A DNA stretch of 64,000 nucleotides from Phylloscopus collybita (lineage: Eukaryota > Chordata > Aves > Passeriformes > Phylloscopidae). The position numbers and the translations under genes were made by a program. The stretch's first letter is position 1, and every line of letters begins with the position of its first letter. Location: contig JAJNNQ010000019.1 of the NCBI GenBank assembly GCA_027886175.1, positions 15,548,501-15,612,500 on the forward strand, written 5' to 3'. The notes below the pieces were generated by a model that ran no database searches, was not told where the DNA came from, and saw only the letters and a list, made by a program, of their open reading frames with translations. Positions 1-13,559 of this stretch are shown in pieces.

Positions 1-103
1 TCGCCTGTCAGGGGGATCTCGTCGCTCCTCAGCGTGCTCAGGTCGCCCCTCGTGGGATCGCCCTGGAGCAGCTCCCCCGCGGGGCACAGCCCGACGCTGT
101 TTC
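1..103 (-). CDS. Possible partial coding exon of an unidentified gene
   Basis: On the minus strand a plausible splice acceptor (CAACGCAG, ending at 104) is followed by GC-rich sequence with one frame open to the window edge. That frame reads like protein: it begins NSVGLCPAGELLQGD and ends LRSDEIPLTG. A second frame is also open but is arginine-rich and looks like a GC artefact. The gene would continue leftward outside the window, with its earlier exons somewhere to the right, where I found none. I do not recognise the product. PWWP2A lies on the minus strand left of FABP6 in human, but this peptide does not look like PWWP2A. It may be noncoding GC-rich DNA. Confidence 0.3.
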
Positions 104-182
104 CTGCGTTGCACAGTGCGGGCAGAGGAGCTGCTAATCCCCGTGCTGGGGGGAGCACTAAGGGGTGACACTGGCGAGAGGG

Positions 183-262
183 AAGACCACAGAATACGCT
201 GAGTTAAAAGGGACCCACATCATCATCCAGTCCAGCTCCTGCCCCAAAAGTCCCAGCCTGTG
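183..262 (-). mobile_element. CR1 LINE 3' fragment
   Basis: The stretch resembles the minus-strand tail of avian CR1 (CACAGAATACGCTGAGTT, then AAGGGACCCACA-like text and CATCCAGTCCAGCTCC). It is short and diverged. Its closest relative in the window is the fragment at 11,118-11,223. Confidence 0.55.
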
Positions 263-3200
263 CAGCCCTGGGAGTGTTTTCCGAAGGCTCCTGGAGCTCT
301 GGCAGCCTCGGGGCCGTGCCCATTCCCTGGGGAGCCTGGGCAGTGCCAGCACCCTCTGGGGGAAGAACCTTTCCCAAAATCCAACCTGAGCCCTGCCCTG
401 GCCCAGCTCCAGCCCTGCCCTGGCTCCTGTCCCTGGTCCCCACAGATCAATGTCTGACCCTCCTATTGCCCTCACCTGATGCGGGGAAGGCAGAGGGATT
501 GATGCCTTTTGTGAGGCAAATCGGCATTTTCAAGTGTTAAGCACTATGCATTAGGCACATCAGGTAAAGGTGGAAAACGTGGAGTCGAAAGGGGAGAAAA
601 GGAGTTAATAATTTCCTTCTACTGCGGCGGGTTGCTCCGAGCCCCGTCCAGCCCGGCCTTGGACACTCCGGGGATGAGGCATCGGCTCTGTGATTCTGCC
701 CCTCAGAACATTCACAGACACTCGCACTCACAAGTTTGCTAAAGCCGAGTCCCAGCCACCTTTCAGGCAGGGAGGGCAGAAGGATCGTGGCCTTCGCTAC
801 AAAGCAGAGAGGTTTTATCTTGTGATGGTATTTCCGTGCCGCTCTGTGTGCTCAGGGCGCCTGTTCCCTTCCCTGTGTGCCCTAAAGCCTGAGCCTACAA
901 GAAATTCCCGACTAACACAGAAAGAAACTAAAACTACTCAGCTCTGGAGCTGATGGGATGCTCCAACAGCTCAGCCCAGCAGGCTCTTTGTTATGTTAAG
1001 CTCGGATTTATGTAAAGGATGGGCATGAAATGGAAGATTTCCTCTTGCAAGCCTTCTGCTGAAACTGCACCTTTTCAGCAGGTGTTGCTTGTGGAGGACA
1101 GTGGCCATTTAAATGCAAATGGTTGTGTTTTACATCCTCTGGAGTCCCCAGGAATTCCTGTGCTCCATAGGGAACAGAGTGGGTGTATGGCTTCTTCTTT
1201 GCCTCACTGCAGTAACAGCAGATTATGTGCTTGACCCTGCTGAGGGATCAAAATAAAACATAAACCGCTCCTTTGAATGTTGAAAGGTGCTGTGTGTGCT
1301 TTCAAAAAGAGGTAAATAAGGACATTTATATCCTAGAATAATGCCCCACAGAGGTACCATAGCGTAGGTAACTCTTACATTCAACCTCTCTAACACAGGC
1401 ATGTGGATGCAGTATGGAACTTGTAAATTTAAACAAAAAAAGCCCTCGCTATATATTCTCTTTCCATCCCAAATACCTTTGATCACCATTTAATTTCTAT
1501 TTATTTCAAATCTAACCTGTAATCTCCTTAAGACAGGATTTGTCTTACAGTGGCTGGTCTGCAGAGTGGTTGCATAGTTGGAGTATTTTTTTTTTTCTAT
1601 CCTGGAACCTTTAGAAACTGCCAAAATAAAACTAATTAAGTTAATGAAACAGATTGCACTACCACACTCTCTGTAAATTAAAACAAGTCTCTCTGTGTTC
1701 AGCAAGTGGCAGGAAGGACAGAAGTTGAGAGAAGAAACTATAAATTACAGAGAGGAACAGAGACAATCGGAGGGAATAAAACCATTAAAATGAAGGCAGG
1801 AAAGATGCTGAGCTCCATAAAGATGTGTTGCAGTAAATTGTTGGGATGGGCAGCTGGGGAATCTGTGAGTTTGGGTGGACAGAGTGAGGGGATGTGGGGA
1901 AGCAGCAGATCCGACTGGAGCTGTGTGCACGGCACCCACGGGGAAGGAATTGTTTGTGTGGGTGAGCTGGGACACGGGATGGATCTGGGCAGAGGAACCC
2001 TTAAACTCAGCATTAGTGATAGTGATTTGTTCTGCCATGAAACTCCACTCTAGAAGTGTGAACAGTCCCAGCTGCTCTGAGTACTTCAGGTAATAACTGA
2101 TGGGGTGGGGGTGTGGAATTCTCAGATGCTGGACAGCGGGAACATCACTCTGGGCATCGAGTTCCCTGGAAATGCACTGCCATGAAAGAGCCAGCACCCA
2201 GTGCAATATCCATAAACAGGCAGTAATCAGGGTTCCAGTGAAGCCAAACCCGTGATTGCAGCTTCCCTCAGCTTCCTTGGAGCAAGGCTGTGTTAGCAGG
2301 CTGCACAAGGAGCTGCCCCTGGGAATTGCCCAGTGGCTGGAATTTGTGGTGCTGCTGGTATCCAAGGAGCTGGAGAGGTGCAAGTTCCCTGTGCTGTCCT
2401 TGCTGCAGCTGATGTATCTCAGTGTGGCACACGGGGCTCTGTGGATTTACAGGGACAGTTTGTCTTGGTGGGACAGCAGATCCCTCTCCTGAGACCTGCA
2501 CTGGGGTGGAGGGACTTTAGAGATGAGGTTCTCAGTCTGGAGTTCCAGCAGATCCACTGAGGCTTTGAGACTCCCCACATTGCAGGGTGAGGTTTATATC
2601 CTCGCTGCAGCCTTTGCAGGCTCTCTGCTGCAGGAACACAGAGCTCTGCTGCCCTGCTCAATCCCAACTGCAGTGACAGTGGCTTCCTGTGCCTGCCACA
2701 GTGACAGCAGCTTCCTGTGACCCTGGGCAGGGCCACCAAACCCTCCCCGAGTCAGGCTTAGCGTTCACAGCTTTACACAGTGCTAATAAATCCACCAGTC
2801 AGCGTTTTCAAGGCATGATCTGCTGGTGGGGAACGTTCAAGGCTTTCTAAATTAAAAAGTGTAACCAGTAAAAACCACTGTACATGAGCAATGCAGAGGG
2901 ATACAGGCAAATAAACTGAAAGTAAATCTGGGTCTTGGTTGTGTGCTGCAAACTCTTTGCTCCTCTAACAGATTAGGAAAGTAATGCTCTTACAACAATT
3001 GTTAATTATGTTTAAGATGGATTGAAATTTGTTAGTGAATTATTACAGAAAGTTAGTTTGGGGTGAGAAAATCATCCGTCCTTCCTGTAGTGTTGGTAAC
3101 TGATTTCTGTGGCCTTATGAACACGGAGCTCATTTTGCTGGGTTTAGGAATGAGCATTAAAGGATTTGGAATGAGCATTAAAGGAAACCTCACTGCAGGC

Positions 3201-6200
3201 ACACGTGCCCCAAAATTCTGCCCTGCAATCTGAAAAGTCAATGATGTGCTGCATTTCTTGTGAACAAGAAATTAAGTCAATGAGTGGGGCTTTACCTAAT
3301 ATCCATATGGAGAATTTAATGAAATAGATTTCCATAGCTGGGGTTGCTTAAAAAATGGTAATTTTGAGGCCTTGGGGTGAAGGACTGGCAGTGTCTCACT
3401 GCTGACATCTCACTTTGTAACTGTGAGGAAATGGAGTCTGGAGGTGCTTCCTGTCTTATCTCGTAATCTGTCTGGTTTCTGCCTTCTTCTGAAGCCTGTG
3501 CAGCTGCAGGTGCTGGTGGCATCCCCACTGTATCTCCATGGATTTCTCCATTTGGAGAAAAATGGGCATCATCACTGGAGCCAGGACACATTGAGAGGCC
3601 AAACTCAACTGTAGGTAAGGCAGCTTGGTAACTAGAGAATTTCTCAATTTCTCATAAAAGTCTTCTGAGAAACTACAGAAGTCTCTTTAGCCATAAATAT
3701 GTCAAAGCACCTTTTTTGTTCCTTGTGGTGTTTCTGAGGTTATTCTACATCTGCAGCCAAGCTCTGTTCACATCAAGAGTGTCCAGCTGGTGAGGTGTGA
3801 CCTCTCCTCACCTGTGGTCCCTGGAGATGAATCCTATTTCAAACAGAAATAGCAGGAAGGGTGAAACACCTCAACTGGAGGAGTGGGAATCCTACACAGT
3901 CTGTTCTCATCGTGGTTTGTTGCTGACAGAGCTCAAGGAGACAGGACAATAGAGGAAATGGAATTGACTGGTAATCATTTGGATCCTTTGTACTTCCCGA
4001 GCTGAAGGAGCAGCTGCCAACTGCCTGTGACACTGTGTCCTTCTCTTTGGCACTTATGTGGAGCCTCAGCTCTGCTGGCTGTGAAAAATGGACAATAACA
4101 TTTCATTCACACAAGAGTGATGTGGTTTAATTATAGTGAAGGTTTAAAAACAACTTGAGGATGGAATGTTGTGTAAGTACTAAATGTTATCCTTGACGAT
4201 GACACAGGGACAGAAAATTGGTCTTTCAGATCATCAAGTTATACCATAAATTACAAACTAATTTCTCTCTTTAAATGAAGAGTTACTGAGACATTCAGCT
4301 TCCTTGCTAATTGTTTGACTGTAACAATTGGATGGATTTCAGTAAATTGACTGGTGGAGACAAATGTGTTTTCCAGCTCGACATTGTCTGACATACAACA
4401 GTTAGAAATGGACTGGCTGGAGATCAGAGCCAAGCACTGCAGGTGGTCTCCAGAAGAGTAGTGGGATTTTCTAGGGAGATTTCCTAGGGAGATCTCAAAA
4501 GGGCCTGTAACAGGCTGTCCCTCCTGAAGCCAGCTTGCCTTCATGGTTTATTTGAGTTAAACCAAGTAACTCTTGTCTCATGTCCTTGCCTGCTTTCCCA
4601 TGTCACTCAGAACTTGCAGGTTTTGTACCTGGCTCTTTCTGGGAGGTCACAGTCTGTGATGGACCCACTGCAGAGCCTGGGCTTCCACACTCCCCTGGCT
4701 CCCCCTGACTCTCTTGTGACACTTTTGACGCTTTTCCAGAGGCAGAGGCGGGGCATAAATGACAATGCAGTCGAGTTTTTCAAGTCGTGCTTAAAAAGCA
4801 AAAGTATTGAAAGCTCAGCTTTGCCATCCAGTTTGTCTTTCAGTCAAAACCCAAACAAACCAACCCAAAAAAAAATAACTCCCAGCTCTTCCTGATGGCT
4901 GCAGCTCTCCTGGGAGGGGTGGGAACAAAGGAGTGCTGTCACCACAGACAAGTATTTTCAACTTTCTGATTTTGAAAGTAGACCTTGGACTGTGTGTCCC
5001 TGTCTGCTTTGTATATTTGTGCATTCTGGATAAAAATAATGAAGGGACCCTGGCAATGAATAAAAATTACAAGTTTGTTATTACTTTAAAAATCACAGGG
5101 ATTGAGGGGGAAAATGTAAGGAAATTATCTCCTGGGTTGCTCTCAGTTTTATCTTCACCTTTTACCAAGGTGTTTTACCTGGTGTTCTCTTACAGACCTT
5201 TGTTCTTGTCATTGTCTCATCTTCTGGTTCCTTGTGGACTTTCAGCTGTAGAACCTCTTGTGCCAAGTGTATTTCAAGCAAGAGATGTATCCCTGTATTT
5301 TATGGATATCTGGTGGGCATCTTCTCTTACCCTTTCCTAATCTAATTCCAAGTAGGATCAAATTTATGGAGTGCCCAGGCTCAGCCTGAGTTCCTGTCAG
5401 AGCTCACCTGCAAATCCCTGCATGGTCCTTTGCAAGTCACTTCCTTTGGTAAAGTCAGGTCAATTTTTAATTTCTCTTCCCAGGTAATCTTGTCAATTCT
5501 GACTCAGAGTCATTTGCAAGGGGCTTGCACGTCAAGAGAAAGAATTCTTCACACCAAGAGCTTGCTCTGTTACCTTTCTGGAATTGTTAATGGTGGGAAA
5601 TTGTGTTGCCCTCATTCAGAGCCTCTCTTTAACTCAGGCCATGGAAAAAACATCCCCTCACCTCCAGAACAAAACAGGCTGTGGCTCTGATACTGGAATC
5701 AATAAAGCACAGGGATTTGTGATGGCAGGGTGAGTGATTGGCAGCTGCTGCACAAACCCAGAGCAGAGATGATTGACATGAGAGATTTGATAAAGACACG
5801 TGGTGATCAGTGCAAAAAGAGAGTAAATGTTGTTTGTCCAAGGGTTTGGGGGAGTGTAGAGTTGGAGTGATGCAGTCAGAATGGGAACTCTAAAACATCC
5901 TTTTCCTTGGTCCTGTCACAGACAAGTCCATAAAGTGACAAATGCCAGGAATGAGAACATCTCTGTCAGGGGTCATCCAGCTGTGCCTCTTGCACATCTG
6001 TCTGTTAGCAGCTCCAAAGGCAGAAGGTGAATGGAATTAGAACCAATCTTGATGATTTGCAAAGCATTGCTTGTGCTTTTTAACTGCATTCCCTGGCGTC
6101 AGGGGCTGGATCTTGCCTTTGACCCTCTTTCTAGAGCTGGCCCAGTGAAACTCTCCCCAGTCACCCTTCAGCAAACAATAAAAAGAAAAATGCAAGCCTT

Positions 6201-9200
6201 CAACGACTGTCACCACCCCGGTGAGGAAATGTGTTGGTTTAGCCACACTGCATTTCTCTGTACTGCCCTAATCTAATCCCCCATGTGGGGCTTATCACAG
6301 AGCAGGGCCCGAGCTGCAGTGCCCAGGATGTGCTGCTGCAGCTGGATAATTTTCATTTTGAACAGTTCTTTCCCCACTGCTGCTGAAACCACCGTGCTGG
6401 GAAAAAATACCTTTGCCAGCTTCAATTTATTTCACTGGAACAACTGGTTAGGAGTGTGTGGTTGTTTTGGTAGTAGGCAAGGTTAGGCTTCCAAAACGTC
6501 AAGAAATGCTCTAAAAAATGCATTTTCCAGGCACAGCTCATACTAGTTTAGAAAATACAGAAAGGAAACCACAACAGAGGTACTTGATGCTGAAAAGGAA
6601 GCACCCAAGTAATGAGTGCTTAGCTGGGAGATTGTAGGCTTCCTCTGTTTAGGCTCAGCCTAACTTCTGGCATAAAAAGGGATGGAAAACTGTAAGGCAA
6701 GCAAATGAACTGTACCCATGTCATTGTATTTGTTCAGAGGAGAAGACTGAGAATTACAGCTACTGTTTGCAAGCCATCTGCCCTTCCCACAGGGTTGATC
6801 CCTTGTGTCTCTGAGGTCTGCACTCTGGATAATTCATATCAGTGCCCCCCTGGCACGTGGCATTGCTTTGATGGCAGTGGCAGTTGGGTGTTTACTGAGT
6901 GTTTCTTCTCCACCTCTTGTGCTTCAGTCTAGGACATATCTGGGGTGCTCTGTTCTGCTTTGGCATCCCTTGGAATGATAAAAATGTGCTGACATCTGGA
7001 ATTTCATGCTGCACCCCTCGAGGAACAGACACATTTCTGTAGGAAATTCCCTTGGTGAATCACACAAGGCAAGGTGAGGGACCGGATCCCAAAAGAATTA
7101 CCAGGATTGAATCAAGTTATCCCTTAGTGAGAATGGAGAAGTCTCAGTCAGGATTCTGCATAACAGCAGCCAAATACCTCCCCAGTGCAGGAAGGAACAG
7201 AGGGGGAAGGAGAAAATCTCTTGTCTTCTCTGAAATGAAAAATGAAAGATGTAAAAGTCAGTGCTGTTTAAAATTTGGTAAATGGAACATAATCAGTCCT
7301 CACAAAGCATCCTCTGTACTCATCTGTGCTTGCAGGCAAAGAACAGACTTGGCAACTGTCTCCTGCATGAAATGGGAAAGGTTTAAATGCTTGTGTAAGC
7401 TCTTCAAACAAAATAACTCTTTGCAGTTAAAACACTGTTCTCTAGGACATTGTCTCTGGGAAATGTGGAACTGTTTCTCTGGGTGATCACCATGGGTTCA
7501 TAGTCATGGGTGAGTGGGGTTTGGAAGTTTCGTCGTTGCAAAGGGTTCTCCTCTAGGGGATAAATTTAATATAAAAGGGATTCCTGATACTCATTATATT
7601 TTCCCCTCAGAATCAAATCAAATTGGCTGGTGGATGCAGGCTTGGACCAGTGACAGACCAGATAAATCCTCTTCTGCCCGCAGACTGGAGGCAGGAATAC
7701 TTCGTCACACCAGTAGTTACAATTTGACTTTAGTTTTGCTTTTTCCCCACCAGTCTCAATTTGATTCGAATTTCTGAAGTCACCCAGGGTGAGTCAGATG
7801 TGGTCAGGCCAAAGGAAGTTCTTGAATCATTCCCAAATGAGGGGAAATGATGAGTCAGTTCCGAGGGTTAGGCACTCTGAGATACAAAACACCGTGGATC
7901 TTTCCAGGGTTCAGTGGGAGAGGAGGTGCCCCAGTGAGCTCGGGAGATGTTGGATTGCAGGGCTCTGGTGGCTGCAGGACTGAGGGCTGTGCAGGTGCTG
8001 AGCCTGGGACATGTTTTCCACAGGGAGGACACAATTCCTGGCATTCATTAGCATTCCTGCTGCAGCTGGACCAGCCTGGGTGCACAGATTGCAATTAATG
8101 CCAGTGCTTCCCCCAGAGTCCTGGGCAAATCTGTGCTCCTGGCAGGGCCCAGAGGGAACAGGCACTGCTCAGCACTGAGGGAAAACCTCTCCTGCAGAGA
8201 GCCCAGAAACAGCAGAACTTCATCCAGCACAGTGACACAGCAAAAGTCCTGTTTAAATGTGCTTTGGTTTTGGCTGGTGGTGCTTCCTGTTCATCAGCAC
8301 AGGCAAAACACGGGACACTGCTGAGTCAAGAGGAGCTGCCACAGTGCAGAGCAGGCTCTGGGAATGGGGCTACAAAATCAGGTGAAAATTCCTCACATAA
8401 AGGCAGGACCTCAGTGATAATGATAATTTCCAGTCAGGAATGTGCCAAGGCAAATCCCTTTCTTTGAGCTCCTTTCTCCTGATTCGCAGCCCATTGCTGC
8501 TGCCTCATTACCCCCCTGGCCTCTGCCGGGGCAGTAAATCTGGAGGCCTAATGGTGCACAGGGCCCTTGGAGGACAGCCCTGCCTTTTCAAATATTCATT
8601 TCTATGCGGATCAGGGATGTCCCAGTCTGGCTGTAATCAGGGGAAGAGGGAAGGAGACAAATAATCACTGAAGATGACTGTTTGGGGAGCAATTCCTGTC
8701 AAAAAAAACAATCAGCAGCAGAGCTGGATGCGAGCTGGCCTTGCAGCCCCAAGCACAGGGAGTGATGAGGGCTTGCTTGATCCCCATAAACTCTAATTTG
8801 CTTCTTCCTTCACCCCCAGCCAGCTGCTTCCCTCGGCTGGGCTGAAATGCCAGTTGTTCTCTGGGAGCAGGGAAAGGTGCCAGGCTGGGGGAGCTGCTCT
8901 TTGTGCAGACCCTGCTGCAGGAGCATCAGCCCTGCCCTGCAGGGACAGGGCACTGAGCACAGTGTCCTGCAGCCCACCTGGGCATTTTCTTGTTCTCCAG
9001 GTGGTGCCAGCTGTGACAGGGGTTGCAGGGGCTGGAGCAGCAGCACAGCTCTCCTTCAACTGAGAGCTTGGGTTATTCCAGGTGGAACAGACCTTGGGGC
9101 TATGAAATCAGTTTGCAGCCCCTGGGAGTTGAGCTGATCCCAGACTGATCTCACCCAGCTTAATGAGCAGTCAGCAGGAGTCATGGTCTCACTAATCCTG

Positions 9201-10590
9201 ATTTAAATGTGAGTTAGAGCAGGGCTTGGATTCCACATCTCCAGAGTAATTCCTTGTGCCATCCAGACCTCATCCAAGTGTCCCGGGGAAAATGATTTTA
9301 ACCAAGCTCTTGTGCTGTGTGTTGGCACGGGAACCTGGGGCTCAGGGTAACTGAGATGTCAGCTCCCAGAAGATCACTCTGTGCTCAGTCCTGGGTTTTA
9401 TTCAGAGGCACAGCTCCAGGCTAGGTTTTTCTTTCTATTATCAGGATAACAGCACTGGCAAGGGTGTGTCCATCCCTTCACCCTCAGTGGGTAAACTCTA
9501 CATTTTTCCTTGAAGAGGAATATTTAAACATTCATATGGTAATGAAGAAAATAACCCAACCATACAGAATTTATATAAACTTCTATCTGGCCCCGTGTGA
9601 AAAAAGAATCCAGAGGCCACAGAACTGCAGGGCTGGCTCAGCCAGGCAGTGTCACAGAGAGCTCTTTCTCTTTAATTTTTTATTTGGATCCTCTCTGTAT
9701 GTAGGTCACAATGACTTAAAAGAGCAGGCACTGACCAGACAAAACCAAACCTCTCAGAACAAAGCCATTGTTGCAGGAGGAGGATATTTCTCTCAAACAA
9801 GACCCTAAATTAGCACTGAAGGATTGCAGCGTTCCCTGTGTCTGCCTCTGCTGGGGTTCCCATTCCCAGGATGGGCAGAGCTGCAGCCTTGTGTGCTCTG
9901 CTGGGCTGGGAGTGCAGGAGGGGCACGGAGCTGCTTGCTGAGCCTGTGTGCTGTGTTACCCCTTGGCATCCATCCTGTCTGGTCCCCCCTCCCCAGGAAC
10001 AGAGGAGAGATGGGAAGCTTCTCCCTGCAGCTCCCATCCCTGTGTCCTCCTGCTTTTTCCCCTTAACCACAGGGCTGGACAAACCTCTCAGGCTGCTCCC
10101 ACCCCTGTGAGCATCATTCCATGGCCAAAGGCCACAGCAGGAACTCATTCCCTGCGTCCCTGGGGGAATTCCTCCTTCACACAGGGCCACACAGCCCAAA
10201 CACCTTCCCTGAGCTGCTTTCCAGCTTTGAGGAGGGGAGGGAAAACAGATCCTGGGTTTGTTTGGCCCTGGCTCAGCCTTGTGGCAGCAGAGAACAGTAG
10301 GGAGTACCAATAACCTGCAAGGTTTTATTTTGGGAGAGGAGGAGGAGGCAGCCCAAGGTTGGGGCTCAGGAGGTTCAAATGCCCCAGCCAAAGAGTCTCA
10401 GTGAGCCCCGGCTTGCAAACAATGCTGGGTGACAACAGTGCAGATAAAAATCTCTCAAAACCCAGGGTATAAACAGGCCCTGAGTACAGATGACAGGTAG
10501 AAAATGCAGATTGATGGGTTTGAGATCAACAAAAGCCCAGCAGATTCCCTTTCAGCTTCAAAATCCATATTATGCACCCAGACTTTGCAT
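263..10590. other. Long stretch with no gene recognised
   Basis: About 10 kb of moderate-GC sequence without a convincing exon. Open frames of up to about 210 codons exist on both strands (for example minus 1,745-2,383 and 9,810-10,391). Their composition follows the local GC bias, they match no family I know, and they show no consistent splice signals. Upstream exons of the gene suggested at 1-103 could still be hidden here. Confidence 0.5.
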
Positions 10591-10594
10591 TAGG

Positions 10595-10668
10595 GGGCTG
10601 GAAATAGAGCATCTCTAGGGTCCCTCCAACCCAAATCAATCCCTGATCCTGTGCTTCTGTGACCCTGA
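10595..10668 (+). mobile_element. CR1 LINE 3' tip
   Basis: Plus-oriented CR1 3' end, recognised from the GGTCCCTCCAACCCAAATCA-like core followed by a degenerate TGATCCTGTG / TTCTGTGACCC terminal repeat. Confidence 0.65.
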
Positions 10669-11117
10669 ATCGACACAAACCCCACTTCGGATGCAGGGAG
10701 AGCTGAGCTATTTTGGTTCCCTTCCTCTCCTGCCCTTTAGGACAGGAGCTGCAGCTTTGCCCCTGGAATCCCCAGGGAAGGGTTCAGCAGCACGGAGCCA
10801 GCACTGGATGGTGCTGTGGCCCAGCACAGGTGAGCTCACCTGGCTGCCAGACAAATCCTGCTGCTCCTGGAACCACCAGGGGAGCCACAGGGACAGCCAG
10901 GATCCTGCATTACTCCTGGATGCCAATTCTTTACAAAAGCACATTTTGCAAGAGCATTTTGTGCCCGAGGAAGCAGAATTTTGGGAAGTTGGCTCCTACC
11001 CAGTCACCGAGCTTTTAAGCACCTTGAGAATGACCTGTGCATGTGATCAGTCTGAGCCATTGCAAAAGGCAAGTTTAGGTTAAAAATCAAGTTTTAAGAA
11101 ATAAACAGATTTCCAGA

Positions 11118-11223
11118 TCACAGAATGCTCTGAGTTGGAAGGGACCCCACAAGGATCATCAAGTCCAGCTCTTAAGCCCATACAGGGACTGAATCTACAA
11201 ACCTGGTGTTCTCAGCACCCTGC
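11118..11223 (-). mobile_element. CR1 LINE 3' fragment
   Basis: Minus-oriented CR1 tail: CACAGAATGCTCTGAGTTGG, then AAGGGACCCCACAAGGATCA and a CCAGCTC block, followed by the CTGGTGTTCTCAGCACCCTG segment typical of some CR1 subfamilies. Confidence 0.75.
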
Positions 11224-13559
11224 TCTGACCAGCTGAGACAATCTGCCACTTTTTAGGGGCTTTTTGGCCTCTGATGCTTTCCCATTGTTTAGAAGGGAAA
11301 CAGCTGTTGCTTGGTGCTCTGGAGTAAAGCAACACTTAAGTGGAAGCTCAGATTTTGAAGTGTTTTCCAGATTTTTCTTCTTATTCTGGAAGGAGTCTTT
11401 AAGAGAAGTGTGGCTTATTCCAGGGTTTGAGAAAATCACAGCTGTTACCAACCCAGTCCCATTTTCCCACTTTTCCATCAATGTTGTTTGATTAATAAGA
11501 GCCAACTTAGTGCTGAACAACTCAGGAATAAATCAAACTGTAGAAGAGGGACACCAGATGTAATAAAAGCAGCTCCTGGAACAAGGAGATGCAGAGATCT
11601 GCTTGGTGTGGAGGTGGGGAAGGAATGGCACGTGAAATGTGTGTATTTTCTCTGCCACAGAAGTATATTTTCTTCTCCTGATAAATGTATCCAAGGAAAT
11701 ATAAACAATTTCAAAGAGCTGAAAGTATGCAGTGAGATGTTGCTGTGAATCACACACATCAAAGCAGAGCTGAGGCCCAAAAGAGGTTTTTTGTGCAAAG
11801 AAAACTGGTTTTTCTTGTATTTCAAGGAAAGAAAACCTTCTCTGCTTCTCAGACTCCGTCTGTCCCTGCACACTTGACTTGGATCAGTATTTTCAGTGGG
11901 GCACTCACTAAACACTGCACTGGCATAAGAAAAACTCACTCAAATATTGGTTTCTCCTGCCTTTGAGATTATTTCAGATCAAACCCCTCTTTGGTTGGCT
12001 CCTGGGGTGGTTTCTCCCCAGCTCCAGGCAGGTGCTGCTCCACCTGAGCCTTCTCCCAGGTGAGCTGCAGGGGAAGGGAGAGCAGGAAAGGCTTCAGAGG
12101 GTGACACAGAGAGGAGGGGACTTGGGAATACCAAAAGGTCAACTGCAACCCAGATGTGCCCTCAGAGAAAGAAAAGAGCAGTGTCTGAATTGAACGTTCC
12201 CTTTGCCAGAGCTCTGGAAAGCACAGCTGAGGGAATGCTCTGGAACAGCAGGGTTCCTCTGGGTGCTGGTGGGAAGCCACAGCCATGTGAGGAAACCCCA
12301 ACTGGATTCCCTGGAGGATAAGCTCCACTTGGAGCTGTGTTATCTGATGTGTCAGCAAGGACAATCACACAGATATTATCAAGTAATAAAATCTTTACAA
12401 CACAGCCCATGAACTCTGTAGATAAAGGGGGTTTGCTCAGAAAAGTCCAGAAGAGTTGCAATGACTCCTGTCTTTAGGGCTGTCAGTTATTAACTTTATT
12501 AGAACTTTCTATATTTCTATATAAGAAATCCATAGAGAGAGGAGCTTTAACTCTGATTTTTGACCAGAAGACTCTGCAGATAGAGTTGAATTATATCTTC
12601 CTTTTTAGCAACCCTTGAAATGTTGTCTATATTAGACTACAACCATTGGAGTTCAAAATATTCCACAGTGGCTCTTAATCCAAGGATGATACTTCAAAGG
12701 AATCTGAGCAGTTTTGTGGGAGCCAAACTGAAAGCAGCCAAAATTAGTCTTCCTGTGCCTTTTCAGGATACACAAATCCAAACTGGCTTAACAAAATCCA
12801 AGTCTTCTGTTCTGTTAAAAATCAAGATAGCTTCCCATTTCTGCTGTCCATCCCCATCCCATTTAACTGGATACCACTGATAACATTTACTACAGGATAA
12901 CTCATTAAAGGGAAGAATCCTGGAGACAGGAGGGAATTAAATTCCCAAGGAGTTGTGGTACCAGGTACATTTTCCCCAGGTTTAATTTTCTGTCTCTGTA
13001 ATTCCCAGCCCAGAGCTCAGCAGTCCCCTTGAGGTTCTACTCAGAGATCAGGAGCACCAGTGGGATCCAAGCCCTTCCTACAGAGGCTCTGCCAGCCTCT
13101 GCAGCCTGGATCAGTCCTTTGGCTGGCTTGTTTTTCTGGAAATTTCTTTTCTGGAGATCCAGACACACTGAAGGTTCTCCTGGTGGAGTGTTGTCGCTGA
13201 AAAATAATTGAATTTTCTTTTAGAGAGTCCCCAAAAGCACGGGATTTTTGGAAGACCTGTGCCCTCCTCCCTGCAGGTGTTTCTGTCTCTGAACCTCCTG
13301 TTTTTCCTGGTTTGGTTAGGCAGGTCCACGTCCCCTCTGTGGCAGGGACAGGCTCTGTGCTGTGCCACCTGTGGAGCTTGGCAGGTGCATTTCTGTGCAA
13401 TCTCTGAGCTCTGTCCAAGCTGTGCAATAATTCAGCCCCGTTCTGGTAATGAATTCTCTGCTCTTTAGGGCTGGAGAGCGCCAACACCTCGGACCAAACT
13501 AAACGGGCACTGAGCAAGGCCGAGCGTAACAGGACTCCCCTGGAATTACCCAGCACATT

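Noticed and set aside
1745..2383. 212-codon minus-strand ORF
   Set aside because: Low-information Ser/Cys/His-rich composition, no family resemblance and no splice or promoter context. An overlapping ORF in another frame has the same kind of composition.
4440..4500. Short direct repeat TCTAGGGAGATTTCCTAGGG
   Set aside because: Only two imperfect short copies; expected by chance in a window this size.
9810..10391. 193-codon minus-strand ORF
   Set aside because: Long because the local sequence is GC-rich and stop-poor. Plus-strand frames are equally open and none looks like a known protein.
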